A stretch of 64,000 nt of DNA from Bradyrhizobium sp. CCGUVB1N3 (GCF_024199925.1 NZ_JANADR010000001.1:3596001-3660000), one strand, 5' to 3'. Positions 24,871-33,764 are shown, counted from the stretch's first letter. A program made the numbers and translations. Notes: generated by a model not told the origin, from the sequence alone.

Positions 24871-26100
24871 TCAGACTGTCATTCCGGGGCGCGCGTGCGC
24901 GAACCCGGAATCTCGCTCCACAGCCTCTGGATTCCGGGTTCGATGCGGCGCATCGCCCCGGAATGACGGGGAGCGCAACTCCGCCACGCGCTCCGCGCCC
25001 AGAAACGCCATCGCCGTATCCATCTCGCCGACGATCATGCGCAAGACCGCTTCCGCGCCCTCCTCGCCGCCGGCGGCAAGGCCCCAGAGCGGTAGGCGAC
25101 CGAGCAGGACCGCCTCGGCGCCGAGCGCGAGATATTTCAGCACGTCCGTGCCGCGACGGATGCCGCTGTCGGCGAGCACCGTCAGCCGTCCCTTCACGGC
25201 ATCCGCGATGGCCTGAATGCATTCTGCCGGTGCAGGCAGGCAATCGAGATTGCGTCCGCCATGGGCGGAAACCACGATTGCCTCACAGCCGAGCCCAGCC
25301 GCGGTCTCCGCATCCTTGACGGCCAAGACGCCCTTGATGATCAGCTTGCCCGGCCAGATCTCGCGCAGCCAGCGCACATCGTCCCAGTTGAGGCGATGGT
25401 CGAGCCGCACGGCCTCCGCGATGCTCGGCCGGGTGATCGCCGTGCGGAACTCGTCCGGATAGTGGCCGTAGGTTGGCATGCCTTCGCCCAGGAGATAGCG
25501 CGCGAGAACACTGACGAGCCAGCGCGGATGCAGTGCGATGTCGATCGTGCTGCGCAGGCCGGGGACGAACGGAATGCCGAAGCCGTTGCGCTTGTTGTAT
25601 TCGCGGTTGGGCGCGACCGGCGTATCGGCCGTGACGACCAGGGTCTCGCAGCCACAGGCGCGGGCGCGCTCCAGAAGCTTTGCCGTCAGTGCCCGGTCGC
25701 GCCAGACATAGAGCTGAAACCACAGCGTCGCATCGGGCGCGCCGCGCCGGATGGTTTCGACCGTCGTCACTGATTGCGTCGAGATGCAGACGGGAATGCC
25801 GACGCGGGACGCCGCGCGCGCAAGCTTCGTCTCGCCGTCATGCGCGACCAGGCCTGCAAGCGCCGTCGGCGCCACCACGAGAGGCGCCGTGAGCTGCTGC
25901 CCCAGGAGCGTCGTGTCGAACCTTCGCCTGTCGTGCCCGGTCAGCACCGACGGCGTCAGGGTGATCTCGTCGAGCGAGGCGCGCAAGCGCCTCAGCGCAA
26001 CCCCATCCTCCGTGCCGCGGTCGATATACTCGAACAGGCCGCGCGGCAGGAAACTTCGCGCACGGCTGCGGTAGTCGTCGGCATTCAGCAGCATCCGCAT
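24871..26100 (-). CDS. FMN-dependent alpha-hydroxy-acid oxidase (LldD/glycolate oxidase family)
   Basis: The 409-residue protein is a full-length member: APTALAGLVAHDGE near residue 78, FQLYVWRDR, TADTP, catalytic His280 in VSAHGGRNLD, and the FMN-phosphate stretch ADSGIRRGTDVLKYLALGAEAVLLGR. It oxidises an L-2-hydroxyacid to the 2-keto acid. The normal fold ends near MAFLGAERVAEL; the last 31 residues (379-409, SFRGDAP... to ...ARPGMTV) are translated from the palindromic repeat at 24877-24969 and are not family sequence. It is the last gene of the operon starting at 33434, and its start overlaps the IclR stop by one base. Confidence 0.9.
   Translation of the reverse strand: MRMLLNADDYRSRARSFLPRGLFEYIDRGTEDGVALRRLRASLDEITLTPSVLTGHDRRRFDTTLLGQQLTAPLVVAPTALAGLVAHDGETKLARAASRVGIPVCISTQSVTTVETIRRGAPDATLWFQLYVWRDRALTAKLLERARACGCETLVVTADTPVAPNREYNKRNGFGIPFVPGLRSTIDIALHPRWLVSVLARYLLGEGMPTYGHYPDEFRTAITRPSIAEAVRLDHRLNWDDVRWLREIWPGKLIIKGVLAVKDAETAAGLGCEAIVVSAHGGRNLDCLPAPAECIQAIADAVKGRLTVLADSGIRRGTDVLKYLALGAEAVLLGRLPLWGLAAGGEEGAEAVLRMIVGEMDTAMAFLGAERVAELRSPSFRGDAPHRTRNPEAVERDSGFAHARPGMTV
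24877..24969. repeat. Palindromic repeat, family A (long form), overlapping a gene end
   Basis: GTCATTCCGGGGCG at the left end pairs with CGCCCCGGAATGAC at the right, with nested ACCCGGAATC and GATTCCGGGT arms inside. The repeat supplies the last 31 codons of the hydroxyacid oxidase, whose stop codon (24871-24873) lies just beyond it. Confidence 0.88.
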
Positions 26101-26990
26101 CAGGCGGCGTAGCGGTTGAATTTCGACTTCGAGATCGAGGTCGCGGCGACATGGACGTGCTGCACCAGCTCGGCCTCGGCGCGCTCCTTGGTCCAGCGCG
26201 TGGTCGGCACGGAGATGTTGACCGCGGCGACCGCCCGGCCGTGCTCGTCGATGATCGGCGCCGCGACGGAAATGTCACCCATGACGCTCTGGTTGATCTG
26301 GATCGAATAGCCGCGCGTGGCCGCGACGCGCACCTGCTCGAGAAGCTTGTCCGGATCCGTAATCGTATACGGCGTAAGCGGCTCGAGCTGCGTACGCATC
26401 AACAGATCCTGCCGCACCTCCTCAGGAAGAGCCGACAGAATGGCTATGCCGGAAGCCGTGAAATAGGCCGGCAATCGGCTTCCGATCACGAAATCGATAT
26501 GGATGAGGTGCCGGCCGGGAAAGCGTGCCACGAACACGACTTCGTGGCCGTCGAGCTCGTGCAGGTTGCAGGTCTCGCCGAGATTGCGGCTCATGTCGAG
26601 GAGATAGGGCGAGGCCTTGTCGATGAGCTCGTTGGCCTTGAGATAGCTGTGCGAGAACTGGAGCACCTTCGAGGTCAGCCCGTAATTGCGCGTGCCTTCG
26701 ATGCGCTTGAGATAGCCGAGCGTCTCCAGCGTGTAGACCAGGCGCTGGGTGGCGCTACGGTCGAGATTGGCCGCGCGCGCGATATCGGCGAGCGTCATGA
26801 AGCGCTGCGGTCCGTCAAAGGTGTGCAGGACCTGAAAGGCTTTCTCGGTCGAGCCGACGAACAGCGACGAACGCGCCAGCTCGGCGCTTTTCTCGACGCG
26901 CTTTTCTGCACGAGTTTTATCCGGGCTCGCTTTGTCCAGGCTCTTGGCTTTGACAGCCTTCCTTGATCCGCCCTGGCCGCTACGCGCCAT
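26100..26990 (-). CDS. IclR family transcriptional regulator of the hydroxyacid operon
   Basis: The 296-residue protein has a long basic N-terminal tail (about residues 1-45, rich in Lys/Arg/Ser), a winged helix (about 46-105, TLADIARAANLDRSATQRLVYTLETLGYL) and an IclR effector domain (about 125-285; YFTASGIAILSALPEE, GYSIQINQSVMGDISVAAPI). It lies inside the operon between the DHDPS-family gene (ends 27006) and the hydroxyacid oxidase, with a one-base overlap at 26100. It probably senses the pathway substrate and controls the operon from the promoter upstream of 33434. Confidence 0.9.
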   Translation of the reverse strand: MARSGQGGSRKAVKAKSLDKASPDKTRAEKRVEKSAELARSSLFVGSTEKAFQVLHTFDGPQRFMTLADIARAANLDRSATQRLVYTLETLGYLKRIEGTRNYGLTSKVLQFSHSYLKANELIDKASPYLLDMSRNLGETCNLHELDGHEVVFVARFPGRHLIHIDFVIGSRLPAYFTASGIAILSALPEEVRQDLLMRTQLEPLTPYTITDPDKLLEQVRVAATRGYSIQINQSVMGDISVAAPIIDEHGRAVAAVNISVPTTRWTKERAEAELVQHVHVAATSISKSKFNRYAA

Positions 26991-27005
26991 GTCTCCGTCC
27001 TTTCG

Positions 27006-27911
27006 TCACCCAACGTTTTCAGTGAGCGCCAACTGCTTCTTGAACTCGGCCCGGAATGCCGAGACCAGCGCGGGCGCGGGCTGCACCAGTGGCGCCAGCA
27101 TCCGCGGCGCGTCGACACCGACCATGTCCATCACCGCCTTCATCGGCCCCGGATTGGTCTCGGCAAACGCCATGTTCATGAACGGGATCAGACGGCGGTG
27201 CAGGCTCAGTGCCTCTGCCGTCCGACCAGCAATCGCCGTCTCGTAAATCTGTCGCCAGGCGCGCGGCAACAGACAGGCAGTGACGACGATGCCGCCGGTC
27301 GCGCCGGCCGCGAGATGCAGCGGGAACAGGCTGTCCTCGCCGCTGAGCACTGCAAAGCTGTCGTCGACGCCGGCCACGACCTGAAGGAAATGATACATGT
27401 CGAGATTGCAGGCCTTCATGCCGATGATGTTGGGATGCTTCGAGAGCTCATGCAAAACCTTGGGCTCGATCGCGATCCGGGTGCGGTAGGGAATCTCGTA
27501 GATCAGGACGGGCACCGGCGAGGCATCGGCATAGCGCAGGAAGTAGTCGCGAACGCCGGCCTGAGTCGGATTGGTGTAATATGGCGTAAGAACCAACAGG
27601 CCGTCCACGCCCTCGGCGGCGAATTCCTTGCCCGCTTGAAGCGCGTCGTGGAAGCCGGTGTCGAGCACGCCGGCGATCACGGGCCCCCTGCCCGCCATGG
27701 CCTTCACCGACAGGCCCGCCATCCGGATGCGCTCGGCGCGTGACAGCGCGCCATATTCGCCGGTGCCGCCGAGCGGCACCACGCCGTCGATGCCCTGCTT
27801 GAGCAGCCAGGCAAACAGCGCCGAGACCGCCTGAGCGTCGATCGTGTCGTCGGCCTTCACCGGGGTAGGAATGGCGGGAAACAGGCCGCGAAGACGATTT
27901 GCAGTGAGCAT
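27006..27911 (-). CDS. DHDPS/N-acetylneuraminate lyase family aldolase
   Basis: The 301-residue TIM-barrel protein has GGTGE at residues 48-52, Tyr138 in IYEIPYRT and the Schiff-base Lys166 in IGMKACN, which together define the class I pyruvate-aldolase family of DapA, NanA and KDG aldolases. It is unlikely to be the lysine-biosynthetic DapA, because it sits in a catabolic ABC-transporter operon and carries IYEIPYRT instead of the usual YNVPSRT. Cleavage of a 4-hydroxy-2-keto acid to pyruvate and an aldehyde, or dehydration of a keto-deoxy sugar acid, is the inferred role. Confidence 0.88.
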   Translation of the reverse strand: MLTANRLRGLFPAIPTPVKADDTIDAQAVSALFAWLLKQGIDGVVPLGGTGEYGALSRAERIRMAGLSVKAMAGRGPVIAGVLDTGFHDALQAGKEFAAEGVDGLLVLTPYYTNPTQAGVRDYFLRYADASPVPVLIYEIPYRTRIAIEPKVLHELSKHPNIIGMKACNLDMYHFLQVVAGVDDSFAVLSGEDSLFPLHLAAGATGGIVVTACLLPRAWRQIYETAIAGRTAEALSLHRRLIPFMNMAFAETNPGPMKAVMDMVGVDAPRMLAPLVQPAPALVSAFRAEFKKQLALTENVG

Positions 27912-27942
27912 GACGATAACCTCTGGTTGGAACGCGGGATGA

Positions 27943-29751
27943 CTACCTTGCGGCAGCGCGCCGACGCAGGCGTTCGGCGACGAATATCAAGAGCCCCATG
28001 AAGATGAACAGGCAGGTGGAGACGGCGGCGATCACGGGCGAGACCTGAAGCGTCACCTCGTCCCAGAACTGCTTTGGCAACGTGGCGTTGAGGCCGCCGG
28101 TCGCGAACAGCGCGATGGTGAGCTCGTCGAACGAGGTCGCGAAGGCGAACAGGAACGAGGAGAACATGCCCGCGCCGAGGATCGGAAAGGTGATGTAGCG
28201 CAGCGTCGCAAAGGGGCGCGCGCCAAGGCTTTGCGCGGCATGGTCGAGCCGCGTGTCGTAGTTGCGCAGCACGGCCATCATGGTCATGACGACGTAGGGC
28301 ACCGCGACGACGGTATGTCCGAGAATGAGGCCAAAGGCGCTGCCGACGAGGCCCATGCTCGCGAACACGTAGAACATGCCGACCGCGATGATCATGCGCG
28401 GCACGACGATCGGCGACAGGATGAAGGCGAGCCAGGCGGCCTTGCCGGGGATGTTGCTCCTCACCAGCAGAAACGCCGCGGGCGTTCCGATCAGCATGGC
28501 GAGCCCACCCGTCCCGAGGCCAACCAGCAGCGAGCGCAGGAACGCCTGGGTCCATACCGGTGAATGCAGCACGGTCTCATACCAATGCAGCGTAAATCCC
28601 TGCGGCGGCCAGTTGAGGCCGCCGGTGCCGAACGACAGCGGGATCATCAAAATCGTCGGCGCACTGATGATGATGAGCATGGTCCAGACGAAGGCCTGCA
28701 AGCCGAGGCCCGCCTGATCCGGATTGCGGTCGCGGCGGCGCCGCGGCAGCACGAGAATGATGCGATCGGAGATCACACCGAGCAGCGTCAGCACGGTGTC
28801 GCCGATCCTCTGGATAGGCCCGGCGAGGCGCGAGGGCGCCGCGCTGCGCGGCGCTGCCGCTCCCGTCATGGTCGACAGGCCGAGCAGCCGGTCGTAGGCC
28901 GCAAAGACGATGAGCACGACGATCAGGAGAAGCACGGAGATTGCGCCGGCAAATCCCCAGTTCAGGGTCTGCTGGACCTGGTCGATGATCAACTGCGTGA
29001 TCATGGTCTCGCGGCGCCCGCCGAGCAGCGCCGGCACGATGAAGAAGCCGATCGCGGTGACGAACACCATGATGCCAGCCGCGGCGACGCCGGGCAGCGA
29101 GAGCGGAAAATAGATCTTCCAGAACGCCATGCCCGGCCGTGCCCCGAGCGTTGCCGCCGCGCGCGGCAGGTTGCGGTCGATGTTCTCCATCACCGAAAGC
29201 ATGGTCAGCACGGCAAGCGGCAGCAGCGCGTTCACCATGCCGACGAGGACGCTGCCGAAATTGTAGAGCAGGCTCGCAGGGCTCGAGATGATGCCGAGCG
29301 ACAGCAGGAGCTTGTTGATGACGCCGTTGCGCCCGAGCAGCACGATCCAGGCGAAGGCGCGCACCAGAAAACTGGTCCAGAACGACAGCAGCACCCAGAA
29401 CAGCAGCGTCGCCTTCCGTTCCTTGCCGACGACGGAAATCAGATAGGCGATCGGGTAGCCGGTGACGACGCACACCAGTGTCGTCGCCAGCGAGATCTTC
29501 AGCGTGATGAGGAGGACATCGACATAGACGGATGAGGCGAAGAGCTGGCGGTACGGCGCAAGCGTGAATCCGCTGTCATTGTGGATGCTGAGCAGCAGCA
29601 ACTGGCCGACGGGGTAGACCAGGAAGAAGACGAGCAGCAGGACGAGCGGGCCGCCCATCGCAGCCCAGGTCCAGGCCTGCGACCGGGCGCGAGAGCGCGT
29701 CGTGGTCCGGAGTTGTCCCGGCTCGATCGCAGGCGCTTTGGCCAATGCCAT
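27943..29751 (-). CDS. ABC transporter permease, fused PotB-PotC-type double permease
   Basis: The 602-residue protein contains two complete binding-protein-dependent permease modules in one frame. The first (about residues 30-300) has an EAA-like loop, PRAAATLGARPGMAFWKIYFP. A basic Pro/Arg-rich linker of about 60 residues follows. The second (about 350-595) has its own loop, HAAQSLGARPFATLRYITFP. Single-module homologues PotB and PotC of the spermidine/putrescine type are about half this length, so this is a fusion. The ATG at 29751 is chosen because it lies four bases past the ATPase stop, whereas an upstream start would overlap that gene. It forms the channel of the importer with the ATPase and solute-binding protein upstream. 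Confidence 0.88.
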   Translation of the reverse strand: MALAKAPAIEPGQLRTTTRSRARSQAWTWAAMGGPLVLLLVFFLVYPVGQLLLLSIHNDSGFTLAPYRQLFASSVYVDVLLITLKISLATTLVCVVTGYPIAYLISVVGKERKATLLFWVLLSFWTSFLVRAFAWIVLLGRNGVINKLLLSLGIISSPASLLYNFGSVLVGMVNALLPLAVLTMLSVMENIDRNLPRAAATLGARPGMAFWKIYFPLSLPGVAAAGIMVFVTAIGFFIVPALLGGRRETMITQLIIDQVQQTLNWGFAGAISVLLLIVVLIVFAAYDRLLGLSTMTGAAAPRSAAPSRLAGPIQRIGDTVLTLLGVISDRIILVLPRRRRDRNPDQAGLGLQAFVWTMLIIISAPTILMIPLSFGTGGLNWPPQGFTLHWYETVLHSPVWTQAFLRSLLVGLGTGGLAMLIGTPAAFLLVRSNIPGKAAWLAFILSPIVVPRMIIAVGMFYVFASMGLVGSAFGLILGHTVVAVPYVVMTMMAVLRNYDTRLDHAAQSLGARPFATLRYITFPILGAGMFSSFLFAFATSFDELTIALFATGGLNATLPKQFWDEVTLQVSPVIAAVSTCLFIFMGLLIFVAERLRRRAAAR

Positions 29752-29755
29752 GGCG

Positions 29756-30850
29756 TCAGTGTCCCCCGCCGTCGCGGATCGCCACGGCATCCGCGGAATT
29801 CCAGCCGAGCGAGACGCGTTGGCCGATCTCGTAAGGCGCCGCGCTCGATCGCGTCGGATAGGCCGCGACGAGCTGCGGCATGTCGGCCTTTTCGGGCGCG
29901 ATATAGAGCCGCGTCATGCTGCCGCTGATCATCACGTCGACCAGCCTGCCGGTGAGCTTGCCGTTTGCTGCGTCCGCGACATGGAGGTTCTGGGGACGGA
30001 CCATGAGCTTGATCGGCTCGCCGGCCGTGAAGCTCGCGCCGTTGCCGACGGCGCGCGAGGCCGCCGTCTGGTCGGCCAGCACGACGTCGAGCCCCTGCGC
30101 ATCGACCTGCCCCACCGTTGCGCTGAGCAGGTTGGACTCGCCGAGAAAGTCGGCGACGAAGACCGATTGCGGGCGGAAGTAGAGATCCTCCGGCGTGCCG
30201 AGCTGCTCGATCGCGCCTGCGTTCATCAGGCAGATGCGATCGGACATGGTCATCGCCTCCTCCTGGTCGTGGGTGACGTAGATGATCGTGGTGCGGAGCT
30301 CGCGATGGATGCGCTTGATCTCGAGCTGCATCTGGTCGCGCAGCTTCTTGTCGAGCGCGCCGAGCGGCTCGTCCATCAGGATGATCGCGGGCCGGTAGAC
30401 GATGCAGCGCGCGAGCGCAATGCGCTGCTGCTGGCCGCCCGAGAGCTCGCGCGGATAGCGTTTTGCGACGTGCGGCAGGCGAACCGTCTCCAGCGCTTCC
30501 GCTGTGCGGCGGCGCGCCTCGGCGTCGGCGACCTTCCGCATCCTCAGCGGAAATGCGATGTTGTCCTCCACCGTCATGTGAGGAAACAGCGCGTAGTTCT
30601 GGAACACGACGCCGATGTCCCGGTCATAGGCCGGGCTATGCGTCACATCGGCATCGTCGACCAGGATCTGGCCTTCGTCCGGGTGCGCGAGCCCCGCGAC
30701 CAGGCTGAGCAGCGTCGTCTTGCCCGACCCCGAAGGGCCGAGCAGCGTGAGGAATTCCCCCTTCGCGACGTCGAGACTGGTCGGCGCCAGCGCGACGAAG
30801 TCGCCATAGCGCTTGGTAAGTCCTTTGACGCGCAAGCTCGACGATGTCAT
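29756..30850 (-). CDS. ABC transporter ATP-binding protein (PotA/FbpC type)
   Basis: The 364-residue ATPase has Walker A GPSGSGKTT at residues 38-46, signature LSGGQQQR, Walker B ILMDEPLGALD, an H-loop histidine in YVTHDQEEAM, and a C-terminal TOBE-like regulatory domain (about 245-360). This is the PotA/FbpC/sulfate-type architecture that couples hydrolysis to import. The ATG at 30850 (MTSSSLRVKGL) has GGAG upstream; the earlier TTG is less likely. It lies 21 bases after the solute-binding protein gene and four before the permease gene. Confidence 0.93.
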   Translation of the reverse strand: MTSSSLRVKGLTKRYGDFVALAPTSLDVAKGEFLTLLGPSGSGKTTLLSLVAGLAHPDEGQILVDDADVTHSPAYDRDIGVVFQNYALFPHMTVEDNIAFPLRMRKVADAEARRRTAEALETVRLPHVAKRYPRELSGGQQQRIALARCIVYRPAIILMDEPLGALDKKLRDQMQLEIKRIHRELRTTIIYVTHDQEEAMTMSDRICLMNAGAIEQLGTPEDLYFRPQSVFVADFLGESNLLSATVGQVDAQGLDVVLADQTAASRAVGNGASFTAGEPIKLMVRPQNLHVADAANGKLTGRLVDVMISGSMTRLYIAPEKADMPQLVAAYPTRSSAAPYEIGQRVSLGWNSADAVAIRDGGGH

Positions 30851-30871
30851 GCCCTGCTCCAATCGCGAGGC

Positions 30872-31957
30872 TTAAGCCAGGATCCAGCTATTGAAGCGCT
30901 CGATGACGGCGGCCTGGTTGTCGTACCAGAACTTCGCATCGATCTTCAGGCCTGCCTTGATGTTGTCCGGATAGGTCGGACAGTTCTTGGCGAGCTCCGG
31001 CTTGACGTAGTTGAAGGCCTCCGGCTGCGTGAGGCCGGCGGGGAAATACTCCATCAGCGCCGCCTGGCGCTTCGGATCGGAGGCGAACTTGATGAACTCG
31101 CGGCAGGCATCCGCATTCGGCGTGCCGGCGAGGATCGACCAGTTGTCGCCGCCCCAGATGCCCTGATTCCAGACGATCTCGACCGGTGCGCCGGCCGCCT
31201 GCGCGGCCTGCGGACGCGACACCCAGGTCGGCAGCAGGTCGATCTCGCCCGAGGTCAGCATCTGCTCGACCTGCGCGCCGCTGGTCCACCACACCGCGAC
31301 CTGCGACTTGATCTTGTCGAGCGATGCGAACGCCTTGTCGAGATCACAGGGATAGACCTGCGCGGTCGGCACGCCGGCGCCCATCAAGGCCTCCTCGATC
31401 GTGTCGAACGGATGCTTGCGCACGGCGCGGCGTCCCGGAAACTCCGCCACGTTCCAGAAGTCGGCCCAGGACTGCGGTGCCTTGCGGCCCTTGAAGGCGT
31501 CCGTGCGGTAGGCCAGCACGGTGGTGTAGACATTGGTGCCGACGCCGTAGGGCGACATGAATTCGGCGGGGATCGATTTGATGACGGGCTCGGATTCGAG
31601 GCCGTGCTTTTCGAGATATTGCTTGCTGCCAGTGGTCAAGAGCAGGATCGCGGGCCAGCTGATCTTGGCCATGTCCCAGGTGTAGTTCTTGGTATCGACC
31701 ATGGTCTTGATCTGCGCGACCGGCTCGGCATTGGCCTGCACCCCGACCACCTCGATGCCGGTCGCTTCCGTGAACGGACGGTAGAACACCGCACCATAGG
31801 CCTTGGTGTAGATGCCGCCGTCGTCACGCACCACGATGCGTTTTCCTGCGGCGCGTGACGGGGACCAAACGGCCGGCGCGGCGAGCGCGACGGCACCTGC
31901 GCCGGCACCGAGAAGCAGGCGGCGGCGGGAGGTGATGATCTTCGGAAGATGGCTCAT
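30872..31957 (-). CDS. Periplasmic solute-binding protein (PotD-like) with Tat-type signal
   Basis: The 361-residue protein begins with a twin-arginine-like signal (TSRRRLLLGAGAGAVALAAPA, about residues 9-30), followed by the extracellular-solute-binding group 8 pattern: RIVVRDDGGIYTKAY, YTWDMAKISW, AYRTDAFKG, WADFWNV, and a C-terminal EYFPAGLTQPEA. It captures the substrate for the fused permease. PotD-like sequence does not prove polyamine transport, since this family also binds carboxylates and phosphonates; the surrounding hydroxyacid enzymes point to an organic acid. The ATG at 31957 follows the dehydrogenase stop by one base. Confidence 0.9.
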   Translation of the reverse strand: MSHLPKIITSRRRLLLGAGAGAVALAAPAVWSPSRAAGKRIVVRDDGGIYTKAYGAVFYRPFTEATGIEVVGVQANAEPVAQIKTMVDTKNYTWDMAKISWPAILLLTTGSKQYLEKHGLESEPVIKSIPAEFMSPYGVGTNVYTTVLAYRTDAFKGRKAPQSWADFWNVAEFPGRRAVRKHPFDTIEEALMGAGVPTAQVYPCDLDKAFASLDKIKSQVAVWWTSGAQVEQMLTSGEIDLLPTWVSRPQAAQAAGAPVEIVWNQGIWGGDNWSILAGTPNADACREFIKFASDPKRQAALMEYFPAGLTQPEAFNYVKPELAKNCPTYPDNIKAGLKIDAKFWYDNQAAVIERFNSWILA

Positions 31958-31958
31958 G

Positions 31959-33434
31959 TCAGTCCCCTCTATGCGATGTTGCGATGGATGGTGAAGAAAT
32001 CTGCGCGTCCGCTGATGGCGGCGGCAGAACCTGGCCGGGATTGAATAGCCCACGCGGGTCGAAGGCCTGCCTCACGGCGCGCATCAGCGCGAGCTCGACC
32101 GGCGGCTTGTAGCGGGTCATCTGCTCCATCAAGGTGCGGCCGACGCCGTGCTCGGCGCTGAAGGTGCCGCGGAGCGATGCCGCGACATCGTTGACGGCAT
32201 GACGGATGCGTTCGCCGACCGCGTCGCGATCCCTTAAGGCATCCCATTCGGCAAAGCCAAAGAAGGGAATGAGATGGATGTTGCCATCGCCCATATGGCC
32301 GACGATCACGAACGGCAGATCGGGAATGATGGCGTGCACCGCTTGCATCGCCTGCGCAATGAAAGCTGGCACCGCTGACACCGGAACGGCGCTGTCCGAC
32401 GTCAGCCCGACGCCGGCCTTCTTGTTGGCTTCCGAAACGCTGTGACGCACCAGCCACATCGCCTTGCGCTGGGCTTCGCTGGCGGCAACGACGCCGTCGC
32501 TGATCAAGCCGGCCTCGAGCGCGCGCTCGAGCACCGCCTGCATGGTCGCGTTGAGCGCCTCGGCACCGCCGGTGTCGGACAGCTCGACGAGCACATGCCA
32601 GCTATCGACTTGCGCGACCGGGCAGCGGCGGCCCGGCACCTGTTCAAGGACAAGCTGGATCTGTTTGGCGTTCATCAGCTCGAAGGCCGAAAGCCGCGAA
32701 TTGCAGGAAGCCTGGAACAGGCCGAGCACGTCGAGCGCCTGCTGCGGGCTGTCGACCGCGAGCCAGGCGACGGCCTCGGCGGTCGGCAGCGGATGCAGCT
32801 TCAGCACCGCGCCGGTGACGATGCCGAGCGTGCCTTCGGAGCCGATGAAGAGATGCTTGAGGTCGTAACCGGTGTTGTTCTTGCGTAGTGCGTAAAGGCC
32901 GTCCCAGATGGTGCCGTCCGGCAGCACGACCTCGAGGCCGAGTACGTTGTCGCGCGTATTGCCATAGCGCAGCACGCCGGTACCGCCGGCATTGGTGGCG
33001 ATGTTGCCGCCGATCTGGCAGGAGCCCTCGGCGCCGAGGCTCACCGGATAGAGCCGTCCATTGGCTGCCGCGGTCTCCTGGATCGTGGCCAGCACACAGC
33101 CGGCATCGACCACCATGGTGTTGTTGACGGGATCGATCGACCTGATCCGCCGCATGCGCGTCAGCGCGATGATGACCGGCGGCTTGCCCTGCCCGGTCGG
33201 CGTTGCGGCACCGCACAGGCTGGTGTTGCCGCCCTGCGGCAGCACGGGCGTGCCGCTCTCGACGCAGAGGCGAACGATGGAAGCGACCTGCTCGGTCGTG
33301 GACGGCAAAACGGCGCAGAGCGCCGGCGCGCGATAACGGCCGCGCCAATCCTCGGTGAGGCCTGCAAGATCCTCCTCGCGAACGAGCACGGCGGTGTCGC
33401 CCAGCAAGCGCTTGAACGCCTCGATCAATGCCAT
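31959..33434 (-). CDS. FAD-binding D-2-hydroxyacid dehydrogenase (GlcD/Dld family)
   Basis: The 491-residue flavoprotein has an FAD_binding_4 domain (about residues 35-215) with PQGGNTSLCG, GAEGSCQIGGNIATNAGG and GSEGTLGIVTGAVLKL, and a C-terminal FAD-oxidase domain (about 225-470) with VGHMGDGNIHL and SAEHGVGRTL. Relatives oxidise D-lactate, glycolate or D-2-hydroxyglutarate and pass electrons to quinones or an electron carrier. The start is the ATG at 33434; a TTG one codon upstream is less likely. It is the first gene of the seven-gene operon that ends at 24871, so a D-specific dehydrogenase opens the operon and an L-type oxidase closes it. Confidence 0.9.
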   Translation of the reverse strand: MALIEAFKRLLGDTAVLVREEDLAGLTEDWRGRYRAPALCAVLPSTTEQVASIVRLCVESGTPVLPQGGNTSLCGAATPTGQGKPPVIIALTRMRRIRSIDPVNNTMVVDAGCVLATIQETAAANGRLYPVSLGAEGSCQIGGNIATNAGGTGVLRYGNTRDNVLGLEVVLPDGTIWDGLYALRKNNTGYDLKHLFIGSEGTLGIVTGAVLKLHPLPTAEAVAWLAVDSPQQALDVLGLFQASCNSRLSAFELMNAKQIQLVLEQVPGRRCPVAQVDSWHVLVELSDTGGAEALNATMQAVLERALEAGLISDGVVAASEAQRKAMWLVRHSVSEANKKAGVGLTSDSAVPVSAVPAFIAQAMQAVHAIIPDLPFVIVGHMGDGNIHLIPFFGFAEWDALRDRDAVGERIRHAVNDVAASLRGTFSAEHGVGRTLMEQMTRYKPPVELALMRAVRQAFDPRGLFNPGQVLPPPSADAQISSPSIATSHRGD

Positions 33435-33639
33435 CAACCGGCCTCCCGGATGGGACCGCCAGTGGCCCCGACCGCCTGTTTGATTTTAATTGCTATACGA
33501 TTACTTCAATCGCATTATGCTGATCATGGATTTGGGATCGGGCGGAGTCAAGCGGCAGCCAATCGATTGACCGCGATGGAGACATCGCGTTGGCGTCCGC
33601 CAAGACGACGTAGGGGATACACGACGCTTCAACACACGC
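33435..33639. other. Spacer upstream of the hydroxyacid operon, probable promoter region
   Basis: No gene is visible. The AT-rich stretch around 33482-33530 (TTTTAATTGCTATACGATTAC) is the likely promoter zone for the operon that starts at 33434. I could not define -35 and -10 boxes with confidence. The rest of the interval up to 33840 is a repeat and a terminator, listed separately. Confidence 0.4.
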
Positions 33640-33764
33640 CGTCATTGCGAGGAGCGAGAGCGACGAAGCAATCCAAACTGCCGCCGCGGATGCATTCCTG
33701 GATTGCTTCGCGGAGCCTGTCATCGGGCCGCGCTTTGCGCGGACCCGGTGGCTCGCAATGACGG
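33640..33764. repeat. Palindromic repeat, family B
   Basis: CGTCATTGCGAG at the left end pairs with CTCGCAATGACG at the right. Inside are GAAGCAATCC and GGATTGCTTC arms and a CCGCGCTTTGCGCGG hairpin. Related copies lie at 45851-45931 and 49869-49977. Confidence 0.87.

Noticed and set aside
27006..27911. Calling the DHDPS-family gene dapA of lysine biosynthesis
   Set aside because: It lies in a catabolic transporter operon under an IclR gene and has IYEIPYRT in place of the usual YNVPSRT motif.
29702..31858. 718-codon open frame antisense to the ABC ATPase and solute-binding genes
   Set aside because: The minus-strand genes carry complete family motifs. The plus-strand frame crosses a gene boundary and has no recognisable domain.
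29756..31957. Naming the ABC importer a spermidine/putrescine transporter
   Set aside because: The sequence type is PotABCD-like, but the operon holds hydroxyacid and aldolase enzymes, so the substrate is more likely an organic acid.
33450..33761. 103-codon frame upstream of the hydroxyacid operon
   Set aside because: Its second half is translated from a family B palindromic repeat.
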